Positions 53,293 to 62,385 of a stretch of DNA of 64,000 nucleotides are shown here, one piece after another. The notes under the pieces are model-generated. The model made no database searches. It was not told where the DNA came from and saw only the letters and a program-made list of their open reading frames with translations. The translations under genes were made by a program, and so were the position numbers. Source of the stretch: Luteibacter anthropi (GTDB lineage: Bacteria > Pseudomonadota > Gammaproteobacteria > Xanthomonadales > Rhodanobacteraceae). Where the stretch lies: positions 124,001 to 188,000 of the forward strand of contig NZ_JAARLZ010000009.1 in the NCBI RefSeq assembly GCF_011759365.1, written 5' to 3'. The first letter of the stretch is position 1, and the number at the start of each line of letters is the position of its first letter.

Positions 53293-55782
53293 ATGCGCAA
53301 GACCCAGCTCAGTCGCGCCCTCGGCGCGGCGCTATGCGGCGTGTTCGCCATTTCCGCCCTGCATGCCCAGGACACTTCGCCGGAGCGCAAGACCACCGCG
53401 CTTGACAACGTGGTGGTGACCGCCCGGTCGGGCGTCGAGAACCGCACGAAGGCGGAAACCAGCTATTCCATCACCACCATCGACGAGGATCGTCTGCGCA
53501 TGCAGGCGCCCACCAGCGTGACCGAGGCGGTGAAGTCCGTGCCGGGTTTCTGGGTGGAATCCTCCGGTGGCGAGGCCTCGGGCAACATCCGTGCACGCGG
53601 CATCCCGGTGGACGGCTATGGATCGGTCACATTGCTGGAAGACGGCATCCCCGTGCAGCACGATCCCGCGCTGGGTTATCTCAATGCCGACCAGGCCTTT
53701 CGTCTGGATGAGACGATCGAGCGTGTCGAAGTGGTCCGTGGCGGCCCTTCCGCCATCTTTTATTCCAATGCCCCGGCCGGCGCCATCAACTTCATTCCAC
53801 GCAAGGTAGGCGATACCGCCGAAGGCCTGGTGAAGTACACGGTGGGCAATTACTCGTTGAACCGCCTCGACTTCTGGTATGGCACGCCCGTCGGCAACGG
53901 CTGGAAGCTCGCCGCAGGGGGCTTCTGGCGCGTGGACGACGGCATCCGGCGCCCGCAGTTCCACGCCGACGATGGTGGTCAGTTGCGCGCCACCCTGTCG
54001 AAAGACCTGGAACACGGCAGCCTGAGCTTCGACGTGAAGCACATGGACGACAAGGTAGCGCTGTATCTCGGCATACCGATGCATACCACGGCGAACGGCG
54101 ACATCCGTGCCGTGTCCGGCTTCAACGGCAATTACGGAACGCTGGCAGGCCCCGAGACGCAGCATGTGAGCATGCGGCAAGGCAACGGTGGCCTGTACGA
54201 CTTCGACAACACCGAAGGAACCCACGTCAAGCGCACCCAGGTCACCTTCAAATTCGACCACGACCTGGGTGACGACTGGAAGCTTGCCGAATCGATGCGC
54301 TACAGCACCACCGATACGCAGCGTAACGGTGTGTTTCCCAATGCCCTGCAAAGTGCGTCGTCATTGCTGGCACAGGACACCGCCAAGCGCCTGTCCAGCG
54401 TTCCTGGCGCCACGAAACTCCAGCTGCGCTATGTGGACAACCCTTCGCAGGTCTACGACGTCGCCAACCAGAACGGGAACGGGCTGGTGGTCACTGCCGG
54501 CCTGCGTGGCGTGACCATGCCGCTGGACGAATTCATCAACGATACGCGCGTGCTGCGCAAGTTCGAGTTCGGCGAGCAGAGCCATGACGTCACGCTGGGC
54601 TATTACCACGCCAGCTTCCAGCAACGCTTCGACCGATACTCCTCCACCGTGCTCACCGATGTACGCGACAACGGCCGCCTGCTCGACCTGGTGGGCGTGG
54701 ATGCACGCGGCAACGTGGTCGGCTCGTTGACCGACCATGGCGTGTACCGCTACGGTTACGAGTGGGAACACGCCAGCGGCAAGTCGGCGACCAACGCCTT
54801 CTATCTCTCGGACGAATGGCAGGTGACGCCCGACCTGCGCATCGATGGAGGGGTGCGCTGGGAGAAGGTGAACGTGCAGGGCTATACGGAAGGCAAGAAC
54901 ACCGTGAATCTGGGTGGCTCGCCCGCCGCGGCGACGGTGCTTACCGGCAATGGCAAGTACACCCATTACGACCAGTCCTTCGACAAAACCGGCTGGACCC
55001 TGGGTGCGAACTGGCAGTTCTCTCCCCGGCAGGGCCTGTTCGCCCGCTGGACGTCCGCTTTCCGCCTGCCGAACCTGAGTACCTATATCACCAATCCCAC
55101 GGCCGTTCCCGTACTCCAGACGATGGACCTGGCCGAGGCCGGCTGGAAGTACAGCGACCGCCTGATGGACCTGTATGCCACGGCGTTCTACACCAAGTAC
55201 AACAACGTGGGTTTTACCAACAACGTCTTCGACCGTAACGGCAACACGTCCACGCCGCAGACCGGCTACGCGGATACCAAGACGTACGGCCTGGAGCTGG
55301 AAGGCACCCTCTACCCGACGAAATGGTTCGACGTGCAGTTCAACGCCACGTTGCAGGAACCGAAATACAAGGGCCTTCGTTATATCGACGTCGTGAGCAA
55401 TGCGCCCGTGCTGCGCGACTACGACGACAACCAGCTGATCCGCGTGCCGAAGGTGAGCTATCGGATCGTGCCGGGCGTGAACCTGCTCGATGGCCGTCTT
55501 CGCTTGCAGGTTTCCTATGAATACGAAGGCAAGCGCTACGTGGACACGGCCAACTCGGTGATCCTGCCGTCGTATCACGTGTGGGGCGCCAGCGCGCGGT
55601 TCGAGGCCACGCAAAACTTGTCGCTGTTTCTCTACGCGGACAACCTGACCAATTCGCTGGGCCTGACCGAGGGCAACCCGCGCGCGGGTGAGCTGGCCAG
55701 CGCGGATGCCGGTGCCAATACCTTCATCGCGCGTCCCCTGCTGGGTCGTTCCTTCCGCGCTGCCGCGATGTACCGTTTCTGA
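53293..55782 (+). CDS. TonB-dependent receptor
   Basis: An 829-residue receptor. Signal peptide MRKTQLSRALGAALCGVFAISALHA; TonB box-like LDNVVVTAR right after it; plug motifs TVTEAVKSVPG-type VTEAVKSVPGFWVESSG, NIRARGIPVDGYGSVTLLEDGIPV, RVEVVRGGPSAIFYSNAPAGAINFIPRK; barrel end RSFRAAAMYRF with terminal Phe. The closing part of the barrel (SADAGANTFIARPLLGRSF) is like iron or carbohydrate receptors. The stop overlaps the next start by one base (TGATG), coupling it to a PHP-type hydrolase. Ligand unknown. The 183 bases upstream hold no clear promoter. Confidence 0.9.
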   Translation: MRKTQLSRALGAALCGVFAISALHAQDTSPERKTTALDNVVVTARSGVENRTKAETSYSITTIDEDRLRMQAPTSVTEAVKSVPGFWVESSGGEASGNIRARGIPVDGYGSVTLLEDGIPVQHDPALGYLNADQAFRLDETIERVEVVRGGPSAIFYSNAPAGAINFIPRKVGDTAEGLVKYTVGNYSLNRLDFWYGTPVGNGWKLAAGGFWRVDDGIRRPQFHADDGGQLRATLSKDLEHGSLSFDVKHMDDKVALYLGIPMHTTANGDIRAVSGFNGNYGTLAGPETQHVSMRQGNGGLYDFDNTEGTHVKRTQVTFKFDHDLGDDWKLAESMRYSTTDTQRNGVFPNALQSASSLLAQDTAKRLSSVPGATKLQLRYVDNPSQVYDVANQNGNGLVVTAGLRGVTMPLDEFINDTRVLRKFEFGEQSHDVTLGYYHASFQQRFDRYSSTVLTDVRDNGRLLDLVGVDARGNVVGSLTDHGVYRYGYEWEHASGKSATNAFYLSDEWQVTPDLRIDGGVRWEKVNVQGYTEGKNTVNLGGSPAAATVLTGNGKYTHYDQSFDKTGWTLGANWQFSPRQGLFARWTSAFRLPNLSTYITNPTAVPVLQTMDLAEAGWKYSDRLMDLYATAFYTKYNNVGFTNNVFDRNGNTSTPQTGYADTKTYGLELEGTLYPTKWFDVQFNATLQEPKYKGLRYIDVVSNAPVLRDYDDNQLIRVPKVSYRIVPGVNLLDGRLRLQVSYEYEGKRYVDTANSVILPSYHVWGASARFEATQNLSLFLYADNLTNSLGLTEGNPRAGELASADAGANTFIARPLLGRSFRAAAMYRF

Positions 55783-57275
55783 TGCGCGCGCTCATGGCTC
55801 TCATCCTTGCCCTCGCCTGCCTGACCGCCACGGCCGGGCGTGCGCCCGATGTCGTTCTTCGCGGCGAGCTGACCGGCAAGGACCAGCACACGTATCGCGA
55901 ACTGCCCTTTGACGTGCCACCCGGCACGACGCGGATCACGGTCGATTTCGACTACACGGGGCACGAGCAGCACACCGCCGTGGACGTGGGCCTGCTGGGA
56001 CCGGATGGCTTCGCCGCACCACAGGGTTTTCGTGGCTGGAGCGGCGGCAGCAAGCGCCGCTTCACGGTATCGGCCACGGATGCCACGGCATCGTTCCTGC
56101 CGGGAGAGATCAAGCCCGGCCGCTGGCGCGTATTGCTGGGTATTCCCAATATCCGCCCCGCGTCGACCGTTACGTTTACCGCGCAGGTATGGCTTTCGAA
56201 AGAGGACGAGGGTTTCGGTCCCGAGCATGGATTGAGTGAATCACTGGATCAGCGCGAACGCTGGTATCGCGGCGATCTCCACATGCATTCGGCGCACAGC
56301 GACGGTGGTTGCCTCAACCTCGCCGGCACCCGCAAGGTGCCTTGCCCACTGTTTCTGACCATGGCCAATGCCGCGAAGCGCGGGCTCGATTTCATCGCGG
56401 TTTCCGAACACAACACCATGTCCCAGGTGTCGGAAATGCGGGAGCTTCAGGACTATGTTGCGCCCATGCTGCTGATTCCCGCGCGGGAGATCACCACGTT
56501 CGAAGGTCACGCCAATCTCTACGGCGTGGCGCGTCCGCTGGACTTCCGCCTGGATGGAACCACCGTGCCTGACTGGAATGCCTTGCTGGCCGATGTCGCA
56601 AGGGCGCAAGGCCTTATCTCCCTCAACCACCCTATGCGGCCGAACGACGAGACCTGCATGGGATGTGGTTTCAAGCCCGCCAGGCCGGTGGACATGCGCG
56701 GGTTCCAGGCCATCGAAGCGGTGAACGGCCGTGACGTGGGGCGCAAGGACAGCGGCATCCCGTTCTGGGAACGGCAGCTCAATACGGGGCTGCGTATCAC
56801 TGCCATCGGTGGCAGCGACAGCCACGATGGTTCCGATGCGCCACGGGATGCCATGGCGGGAACGATCGGCACGCCAACGACGGTGGTGCATGCACGTGAG
56901 CTTTCGATGGATGGCATCCTCGAAGGCATTCGCGCAGGGCATGTGTTCATCGACATCGAGGGAAGCAGGGACCGTGCGATGGATGTCGTGGCATCGGCGG
57001 GAAAAAAGCACGCGGGCATGGGGGATGCGTTGATGCTGGCCCGTGGTGAACAGGTGAGCGTCGAGGTGCGGACGGTGGCGCTTGAAGGACAGCATATCGT
57101 CGTCACCATCGACGGCAAGCGGCTGGATCTTCATGGGCGTGACGTCCTGCCCGCGACGGGGGTGCAGGCATTTACGTGGGTGGGTGATGGCAAGATGCAC
57201 TGGATGCGCGTGGATGTAGCGGGTCGCGATGGACGGTTGCTTGTGCTGGGTAACCCCGTCTACCTGAATCACTAA
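55782..57275 (+). CDS. secreted PHP-domain metallohydrolase (CehA/McbA type)
   Basis: A 497-residue exported protein (signal peptide MRALMALILALACLTATAG). An N-terminal beta domain to about residue 160 (VLRGELTGKDQHTYRELPFDV) precedes the PHP domain: YRGDLHMHSAHSDGG with the metal His residues, DFIAVSEHNTMSQ, IPAREITTFEGHANLYG, LISLNHPMRP and AIGGSDSHDGSD. A C-terminal small beta domain follows. PHP proteins hydrolyse phosphoesters, or, in CehA, carbamate esters. The TGATG coupling to the receptor gene suggests that both handle one compound. Confidence 0.85.
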   Translation: MRALMALILALACLTATAGRAPDVVLRGELTGKDQHTYRELPFDVPPGTTRITVDFDYTGHEQHTAVDVGLLGPDGFAAPQGFRGWSGGSKRRFTVSATDATASFLPGEIKPGRWRVLLGIPNIRPASTVTFTAQVWLSKEDEGFGPEHGLSESLDQRERWYRGDLHMHSAHSDGGCLNLAGTRKVPCPLFLTMANAAKRGLDFIAVSEHNTMSQVSEMRELQDYVAPMLLIPAREITTFEGHANLYGVARPLDFRLDGTTVPDWNALLADVARAQGLISLNHPMRPNDETCMGCGFKPARPVDMRGFQAIEAVNGRDVGRKDSGIPFWERQLNTGLRITAIGGSDSHDGSDAPRDAMAGTIGTPTTVVHARELSMDGILEGIRAGHVFIDIEGSRDRAMDVVASAGKKHAGMGDALMLARGEQVSVEVRTVALEGQHIVVTIDGKRLDLHGRDVLPATGVQAFTWVGDGKMHWMRVDVAGRDGRLLVLGNPVYLNH

Positions 57276-57435
57276 CGCAAGCCCCTTGTAGGAGCGCGCC
57301 TTGCGCACGGCCGGTACGGAGCCATTGGCGTCATGCTTCAACGCAAGCCCCCTGTAGGAGCGCGCCTTGCGCGCGACCGATACGGAGCCATTGGCGTCAT
57401 GCTTCGTACCGGTCGCGCGCGAGGCGCGCTCCTAC
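57274..57435. repeat. REP triplet (+,+,-) within a 66-base tandem duplication
   Basis: REPs at 57288-57312 (+, degenerate: TTGCGCACGG), 57354-57378 (+) and 57411-57435 (-). The unit AACGCAAGCCCC ... GTCATGCTTC is present twice (57274-57339 and 57340-57404), with a few differences in the REP and its flanks. It lies between the PHP gene and comF, which converge. Confidence 0.88.
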
Positions 57436-57447
57436 AGAAGAATATGG

Positions 57448-58158
57448 CTAGCCCAGGCCTGTGCGTGCGAGTGCCCAGACGTCCACGCGTTTCGCTCCCG
57501 ATGCACGCAATGCTTCCACGCACGCGGACAGCGTCGCGCCCGTGGTCATGACGTCGTCGACCACGGCGACATGTTCCACCGTCAGGCGATTGCCCGGCAC
57601 GAAGGCGCCGTGTACGTTGCGTGCCCTTGCCGTGGCATCGAGATCGCTTTGCGCATCGGTGGCGCGCTGCCTGCGCAGGACATCGGTCAGCATGGGAATA
57701 CCGTGACGCCGTGCGAGCGGACGAACCAGCTCCAGCGCCTGGTTGAATCCGCGTGACCGCAGCCGGGACACGTGCAGCGGCACGGGTACGATGGCTTGCG
57801 GCATGGCGGGAGGGTCACCGCAACGCAGCCAACATTGGGACAGCGTGCGGCCGGCCGCGAGGCTGCCGCCGAACTTGAAGCGGCTTTCGAGCCGGTCCAC
57901 GGGGATGGCGTAGCGCAACGGCACCCAGATATCGTCCCAGGGGCGCGAATGCTGCTGGCAGCCGCCGCACAAGGCGACGGCCCTCACCATCGGCAGGGCG
58001 CAGCGCCCGCAGTGCACATCGTTATGCGGAAGCGATGCCAGGCAACCTTTGCACAACTCGATGCCCTGATGCCCCTCGTCACCGCAGACCATGCAGCGCG
58101 GCGGCAGGACGAAACGCCCCGCCGCCGCCATGATGCGTTTCAGGATGGACGCGTCCAT
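57448..58158 (-). CDS. comF: ComF family phosphoribosyltransferase-like protein
   Basis: A 236-residue protein with an N-terminal double zinc ribbon (PPRCMVCGDEG, CKGC, HCGRCALPM, CGGCQQ) and a type I phosphoribosyltransferase domain: PVPLHVSRLRSRGFNQALELVRPLA and the PRPP loop VAVVDDVMTTGATLSACVEAL. ComF/GntX proteins take part in uptake or use of external DNA. It lies in tandem with a small membrane protein and upstream of the bio operon, where the homologue often stands in Gammaproteobacteria (next to bioH). Confidence 0.9.
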   Translation of the reverse strand: MDASILKRIMAAAGRFVLPPRCMVCGDEGHQGIELCKGCLASLPHNDVHCGRCALPMVRAVALCGGCQQHSRPWDDIWVPLRYAIPVDRLESRFKFGGSLAAGRTLSQCWLRCGDPPAMPQAIVPVPLHVSRLRSRGFNQALELVRPLARRHGIPMLTDVLRRQRATDAQSDLDATARARNVHGAFVPGNRLTVEHVAVVDDVMTTGATLSACVEALRASGAKRVDVWALARTGLG

Positions 58159-58170
58159 GCGTCACGGCAC

Positions 58171-58377
58171 TCAGTCGCCGCGCCGGTACATGGCTGCATC
58201 GACGATCGACCACAGGTGGATGATCCACCCCAGCCAGACCACCCACAGCACCGCCGCCAGGACGAACATGATGAGAGCCTTGAACACCCGTCCCTGCACG
58301 AGCTGGCCCAGACCGGGGATGAAAAAGCTGCAGATGGCGGCAAGCACGTTGCCGGAACTGCCCTGACCTTCGCTCAT
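58171..58377 (-). CDS. small inner-membrane protein (68 aa)
   Basis: A clear GAGGAG 6-11 bases before the ATG. Two hydrophobic segments: LAAICSFFIPGLGQLVQGRV and ALIMFVLAAVLWVVWLGWIIHLW. The phrase SFFIPGLGQ is typical of short TM2-like/DUF5683-like membrane proteins. It is 12 bases upstream of comF in the same direction and may be co-transcribed. Function unknown. No terminator seen. Confidence 0.7.
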   Translation of the reverse strand: MSEGQGSSGNVLAAICSFFIPGLGQLVQGRVFKALIMFVLAAVLWVVWLGWIIHLWSIVDAAMYRRGD

Positions 58378-58548
58378 GACGCTCTCCTCGTGGATGGGGA
58401 TGGCTCCATCCTAAGTCTGTGCGACAGCAGGCCGGCATCGGCCATTGGTCATCGATTAAGCCTTGCATGACGAGCGTGATGGCCGGCAGTCAGGTTCGCG
58501 GATGACGTCCTCGCGAACCGGACCGACGGATGCAGCCGACGCCACGCA

Positions 58549-58582
58549 ATGTAAACCTCAATACCTGCGCGTAGGTTGACAA
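58549..58582 (+). promoter_or_regulatory. BirA operator overlapping the bioB promoter
   Basis: ATGTAAACC (58549-58557), 16 bases, then GGTTGACAA (58574-58582). This matches the enterobacterial bio operator (TTGTAAACC-N16-GGTTTACAA) in half-site and spacing, with mismatches at two or three positions. TTGACA within the right half-site (58576-58581) can be a -35, with a poor -10 at 58599-58604 (GAGACT). Binding of biotinyl-AMP-BirA would block this promoter. Confidence 0.85.
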
Positions 58583-58630
58583 CAAAAATCACCCGGTCGA
58601 GACTCCGCGCCACCACAAAGGGAGTCCCCC

Positions 58631-59638
58631 ATGACCGCAGCCTTACGCCACGACTGGACCCTCGCCGAGGTCGAGCATCTTTTTTCCTTGCCATTCAACG
58701 ACCTGCTGTTCCAGGCGCAGACGGTGCACCGGCAATACCATGACCCGAATGCCGTGCAGGTATCGACCCTGCTGTCGATCAAGACCGGCGGCTGTCCGGA
58801 GGACTGCGCCTACTGTCCGCAGGCGGCGCGCTACGCCACCGGCGTGAAGGCCGAGAAGCTGATGAGCGTGGAGGCGGTGGTCGCCCGCGCGCAGGCCGCC
58901 AAGGATGCCGGCGCCAGCCGCTTCTGCATGGGTGCCGCCTGGCGCTCGCCGAAGGATCGCGACGTGGTGAAGGTGGCCGAGATCGTGAGTGCCGTAAAGG
59001 CGCTGGGCATGCAGACCTGCGCGACGCTGGGCATGCTTACCCGCCCCCAGGCCGATACGCTGAAGTCCGCCGGACTGGATTTCTACAACCACAACATCGA
59101 TACCGCGCCGGAGTTCTACGGCGAGATCATCCACACCCGCGAGATCCAGGACCGCTTCGACACGCTCGACCACGTACGCAGCGCGGGCCTGAAGACCTGC
59201 TGCGGCGGCATCGTGGGCATGGGCGAATCGCGCTCGCAGCGCAGCGCGCTGCTGATGACGCTGGCCAACCTGCCGGAGCATCCCGAGTCGGTGCCCATCA
59301 ACCGTCTTGTGCGTATTCCGGGTACGCCGCTCGAAAACGCCGAAGAACTCGATCCCTTCGATTTCGTGCGCAGCATCGCGGTCGCGCGCATCCTGATGCC
59401 GACGTCCGTCGTGCGCCTGTCCGCCGGTCGCGAGACGATGGATGACGCCTTGCAGGCGCTGTGCTTTGCCGCCGGTGCCGGTTCGATCTTCTACGGCGAG
59501 AAGCTGCTGGTCACGGGTAACCCGGAAGCCGAGCGTGACCGTCGCCTGTTCGCCCGCCTGGGCCTGAAGCCCATGGAAGTGGAAGCCGAGCCGGAAACCG
59601 TGCACGCCGACATCCTCGAACACGTGCACGCCGCGTGA
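58631..59638 (+). CDS. bioB: biotin synthase
   Basis: A 335-residue radical SAM enzyme that inserts sulfur into dethiobiotin. Cluster Cys: Cys55, Cys59 and Cys62 in [12 protein letters not shown]. Further: [54 protein letters not shown], and RLSAGRETM with the Arg/Ser that bind the [2Fe-2S] cluster, [14 protein letters not shown]. First gene of the operon, with the BirA operator upstream. GGGAG precedes the ATG. Confidence 0.96.
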   Translation: MTAALRHDWTLAEVEHLFSLPFNDLLFQAQTVHRQYHDPNAVQVSTLLSIKTGGCPEDCAYCPQAARYATGVKAEKLMSVEAVVARAQAAKDAGASRFCMGAAWRSPKDRDVVKVAEIVSAVKALGMQTCATLGMLTRPQADTLKSAGLDFYNHNIDTAPEFYGEIIHTREIQDRFDTLDHVRSAGLKTCCGGIVGMGESRSQRSALLMTLANLPEHPESVPINRLVRIPGTPLENAEELDPFDFVRSIAVARILMPTSVVRLSAGRETMDDALQALCFAAGAGSIFYGEKLLVTGNPEAERDRRLFARLGLKPMEVEAEPETVHADILEHVHAA

Positions 59639-60849
59639 GTCGTCCAGGCCTTCGCGCCCGCATCGAGTCGGCACGGGCCCGTCGCGAGCACGAGGGCCTG
59701 CTGCGCCGGCTGCGCACGGCCGACGCATTGCCGGGTGGTCGTCGCCTCGTCGAAGGTGGCCGTGTACTCACGGATTTCTGCGGCAACGACTACCTGGGCC
59801 TCGCCAGTCATCGCGACCTGCTGGCCGCGCTGACCCGGGCGGCCAGCGCGGAAGGCGTGGGTACGGGTGCAGCCCATCTCGTATCGGGTCACCGCCGTGA
59901 ACACGCGGCTCTGGAAGAAGAACTGGCCGACTGGACGGGGCGCGAACGTGCCCTGGTCTTTTCGACGGGCGTCATGGCCAATCTGGGCTGCCTGCAAGCC
60001 TTGCTGGGCGCAGGCTCGCCGGGGCGTTCCGAAGCCGTGTGCGTACAGGACAAGCTCAACCACGCCAGCCTCATCGATGGCGCGCAACTGGCCGGTGCCG
60101 AGCTGCTGCGCTATGCGCACGCCGACACGGACGCAGCCGCGCTCCGCCTCGACAGCCGCCCCGGCAAGCCGGCGCTGCTCGCCACCGACGGTGTTTTCAG
60201 CATGGATGGCGATGTAGCCCCGCTGGCCGCGCTGGCACGGCTGTGCGCCGAGCGGGAGGCGCTGCTTTACGTCGACGATGCGCATGGGCTCGGCGTACTG
60301 GGGCCCGAAGGCGCAGGCAGCGTGGCGGCAGCCGGCCTGACGGCTCGCGAGGTGCCGTTGCTGATGGGCACGCTGGGCAAGGCGCTGGGCTGCGCAGGCG
60401 CCTTTGTCGCAGGCGATGCCTCGCTGATCGACGCGATCATGCAGTTCGCCCGCACCTATATCTATACGACGGCGCAGCCGGCCGCGCTCGCCGCCGCCAC
60501 ACGGGCCGCCGTGCACCTGGCACGAACGGACCGCGACGGCCGGCGCGAACGTCTCAACGCCCATATCGCCCGCTTCCGGGCAGGCGCCTTGCAGCTCGGC
60601 CTGCCGCTCATGCCCTCGACGACGGCCATCCAGCCGCTGCCCATGGGCAGCGCCGCCACGGCGACCGAAGCGGCGCGATCACTGGAGGCGAATGGCTTCC
60701 TCGTCGTGGCGATCCGGCCGCCCACGGTGCCCCAGGGCGCCTCACGACTCAGGATCACGCTGTCGGCGGCGCACGCCCCGGACCGGATCGACGCCCTGCT
60801 GGATGCCCTGGGCCGCCTGCCGCGCCCCGTCGAGGCCGCCGCCGTATAA
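59635..60849 (+). CDS. bioF: 8-amino-7-oxononanoate synthase
   Basis: A 404-residue PLP enzyme joining pimeloyl-ACP/CoA and alanine. GTG start in a GTGA overlap with bioB. Motifs: [87 protein letters not shown] and Lys249 in [15 protein letters not shown] as PLP lysine. Length near the family's 385-400. Its TAA stop lies inside a TATAAT. Confidence 0.94.
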   Translation: MSRPGLRARIESARARREHEGLLRRLRTADALPGGRRLVEGGRVLTDFCGNDYLGLASHRDLLAALTRAASAEGVGTGAAHLVSGHRREHAALEEELADWTGRERALVFSTGVMANLGCLQALLGAGSPGRSEAVCVQDKLNHASLIDGAQLAGAELLRYAHADTDAAALRLDSRPGKPALLATDGVFSMDGDVAPLAALARLCAEREALLYVDDAHGLGVLGPEGAGSVAAAGLTAREVPLLMGTLGKALGCAGAFVAGDASLIDAIMQFARTYIYTTAQPAALAAATRAAVHLARTDRDGRRERLNAHIARFRAGALQLGLPLMPSTTAIQPLPMGSAATATEAARSLEANGFLVVAIRPPTVPQGASRLRITLSAAHAPDRIDALLDALGRLPRPVEAAAV

Positions 60850-60871
60850 TGGCCGGCCGCAGGCCCCACGC

Positions 60872-61615
60872 ATGTCCATGTCGATCCTCAACATTTCCGC
60901 CTACAAGTTCGTCGCCCTGGACGATCTCGCGGAGTTGCGCGCGCGCATTGTCGAGCGCTGCGACGCCCTGGCCCTCAAGGGCACGATCCTGCTCGCTCCG
61001 GAAGGCATCAACCTCTTTCTCGCAGCCGATGCACCGGCGGTGCATGCCTTCATCGCATGGCTGCATGCCGACCCGCGCTTTGCCGACATCGCGCCGAAGG
61101 AGAGCTGGTCGGACGAGGTACCGTTCGGTCGCATGCGCGTGCGCCTGAAGAAGGAAATCATCACGATGCACGCACCGGCCATCCGTCCCGGGGACGGTCG
61201 TGCACCCCACGTGCTGCCCCGCGACCTGCATCGCTGGCTCGACCAGGGCCACGATGACGACGGGCGCGAGGTGGTGCTCCTGGACACGCGCAACGATTAC
61301 GAAGTGGCCGCAGGCACGTTCGAGAACACCGTGGAGTACGGGCTCTCCAGTTTCACCGGTTTTCCCGGTGCCGTGGCCGCCGATCGTGAGCGCTTCGAGG
61401 GCAAGACCGTGGTGTCGTTCTGCACGGGCGGCATCCGTTGCGAGAAGGCGGCCATCCACATGCGGGAGATCGGCATCGAGAACGTGTTCCAGCTCGAAGG
61501 CGGCATCCTGAAGTATTTCGAGGAAGTCGGTGGTGCGCACTGGCGGGGCGACTGCTTCGTCTTCGACGGCCGGGGCGCCGTCGATCCGGCCCTCGCACCG
61601 AGTGGCGACGCATGA
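60872..61615 (+). CDS. trhO: tRNA uridine(34) hydroxylase / rhodanese-domain protein
   Basis: A 247-residue protein of the TrhO (YceA) family, which hydroxylates U34 of certain tRNAs with oxygen. N-terminal acylphosphatase-like domain ([35 protein letters not shown]), then [10 protein letters not shown], and a rhodanese domain ([23 protein letters not shown]) with the catalytic Cys184 in [13 protein letters not shown]. Start at 60872 or 60878. 22 bases after bioF, ATGA overlap with bioH. Its place in a biotin operon has no obvious metabolic reason. Confidence 0.9.
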   Translation: MSMSILNISAYKFVALDDLAELRARIVERCDALALKGTILLAPEGINLFLAADAPAVHAFIAWLHADPRFADIAPKESWSDEVPFGRMRVRLKKEIITMHAPAIRPGDGRAPHVLPRDLHRWLDQGHDDDGREVVLLDTRNDYEVAAGTFENTVEYGLSSFTGFPGAVAADRERFEGKTVVSFCTGGIRCEKAAIHMREIGIENVFQLEGGILKYFEEVGGAHWRGDCFVFDGRGAVDPALAPSGDA

Positions 61616-62385
61616 GCGACCTGTACATCGACCGCCGTGGCAACGGCCGCATCCCGCTGGTCATGATCCATGGCTGGGCCATGCATGGAGGCATCCTCGG
61701 TCCGCTCTGCGACGAGCTGGACGAGCGCTTCGACATGTACGTGGTGGACCTGCCTGGCCATGGTTATTCGCGCGACTCGTCCATTGCGCTGGAGCCATCG
61801 GCCTGTGCGAAGGCCATCGCGGCGGCGACGCCATCGGCCATCTGGCTGGGCTGGTCACTGGGCGGACTGGTGGCGCTGACCGCCGCACTCGACGATCCCG
61901 ACCATGTAAAGGCCGTGGTGCCTGTGTGTTCCACGCCCTGTTTCGTGCGCACGAACGACTGGCCGCAGGGCAACGACGCGGCGATGGTGCGCAAACTCGC
62001 CGCCGACCTGGAAGCCGATTACAAGACCACCGTGGACCGCTTCATCGCCCTGGAAGCCATGGGCAGCGAAGATCCCCGCGCCGAAACGCGGCGGCTGATG
62101 GCCGAAGCGTACTCACGCGGCGAGCCCGATCCGCGCGTGCTCATGGAAGGCATCCGCCTGCTCGAAAACGCCGACCTGCGCCCGCGCCTGCCTGAGCTCA
62201 CGCGCCCCAGCCTGTGGATTGCCGGACGTCGCGATCGCATCGTGCATCCGGATGCCATGCGCTGGTCGGCCGAGGCATCAGGCGGCGACTTCGAAGAAAT
62301 CGCCCACGCCGGGCACGCCCCTTTCATCGGACACGCCGCCGCGCTGGCGGAGGTCCTGACACGATTTGCCGAAGGCACGACATGA
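61612..62385 (+). CDS. bioH: pimeloyl-ACP methyl ester carboxylesterase
   Basis: A 257-residue alpha/beta hydrolase that removes the methyl group put on by BioC. Oxyanion HGWAMHGG, nucleophile elbow GWSLGGL with Ser82, acid in [13 protein letters not shown], and the catalytic His in [22 protein letters not shown] is typical of the family. Overlaps trhO and bioC by four bases each. Context makes BioH the likely name among many hydrolases. Confidence 0.92.
   Translation: MSDLYIDRRGNGRIPLVMIHGWAMHGGILGPLCDELDERFDMYVVDLPGHGYSRDSSIALEPSACAKAIAAATPSAIWLGWSLGGLVALTAALDDPDHVKAVVPVCSTPCFVRTNDWPQGNDAAMVRKLAADLEADYKTTVDRFIALEAMGSEDPRAETRRLMAEAYSRGEPDPRVLMEGIRLLENADLRPRLPELTRPSLWIAGRRDRIVHPDAMRWSAEASGGDFEEIAHAGHAPFIGHAAALAEVLTRFAEGTT

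Noticed and set aside
60844-60849. TATAAT at the end of bioF as promoter for trhO-bioH-bioC
   Set aside because: The hexamer is perfect but no -35 is seen 16-18 bases upstream, and the genes are tightly coupled with the operon; it may be chance because the stop codon TAA is part of it.
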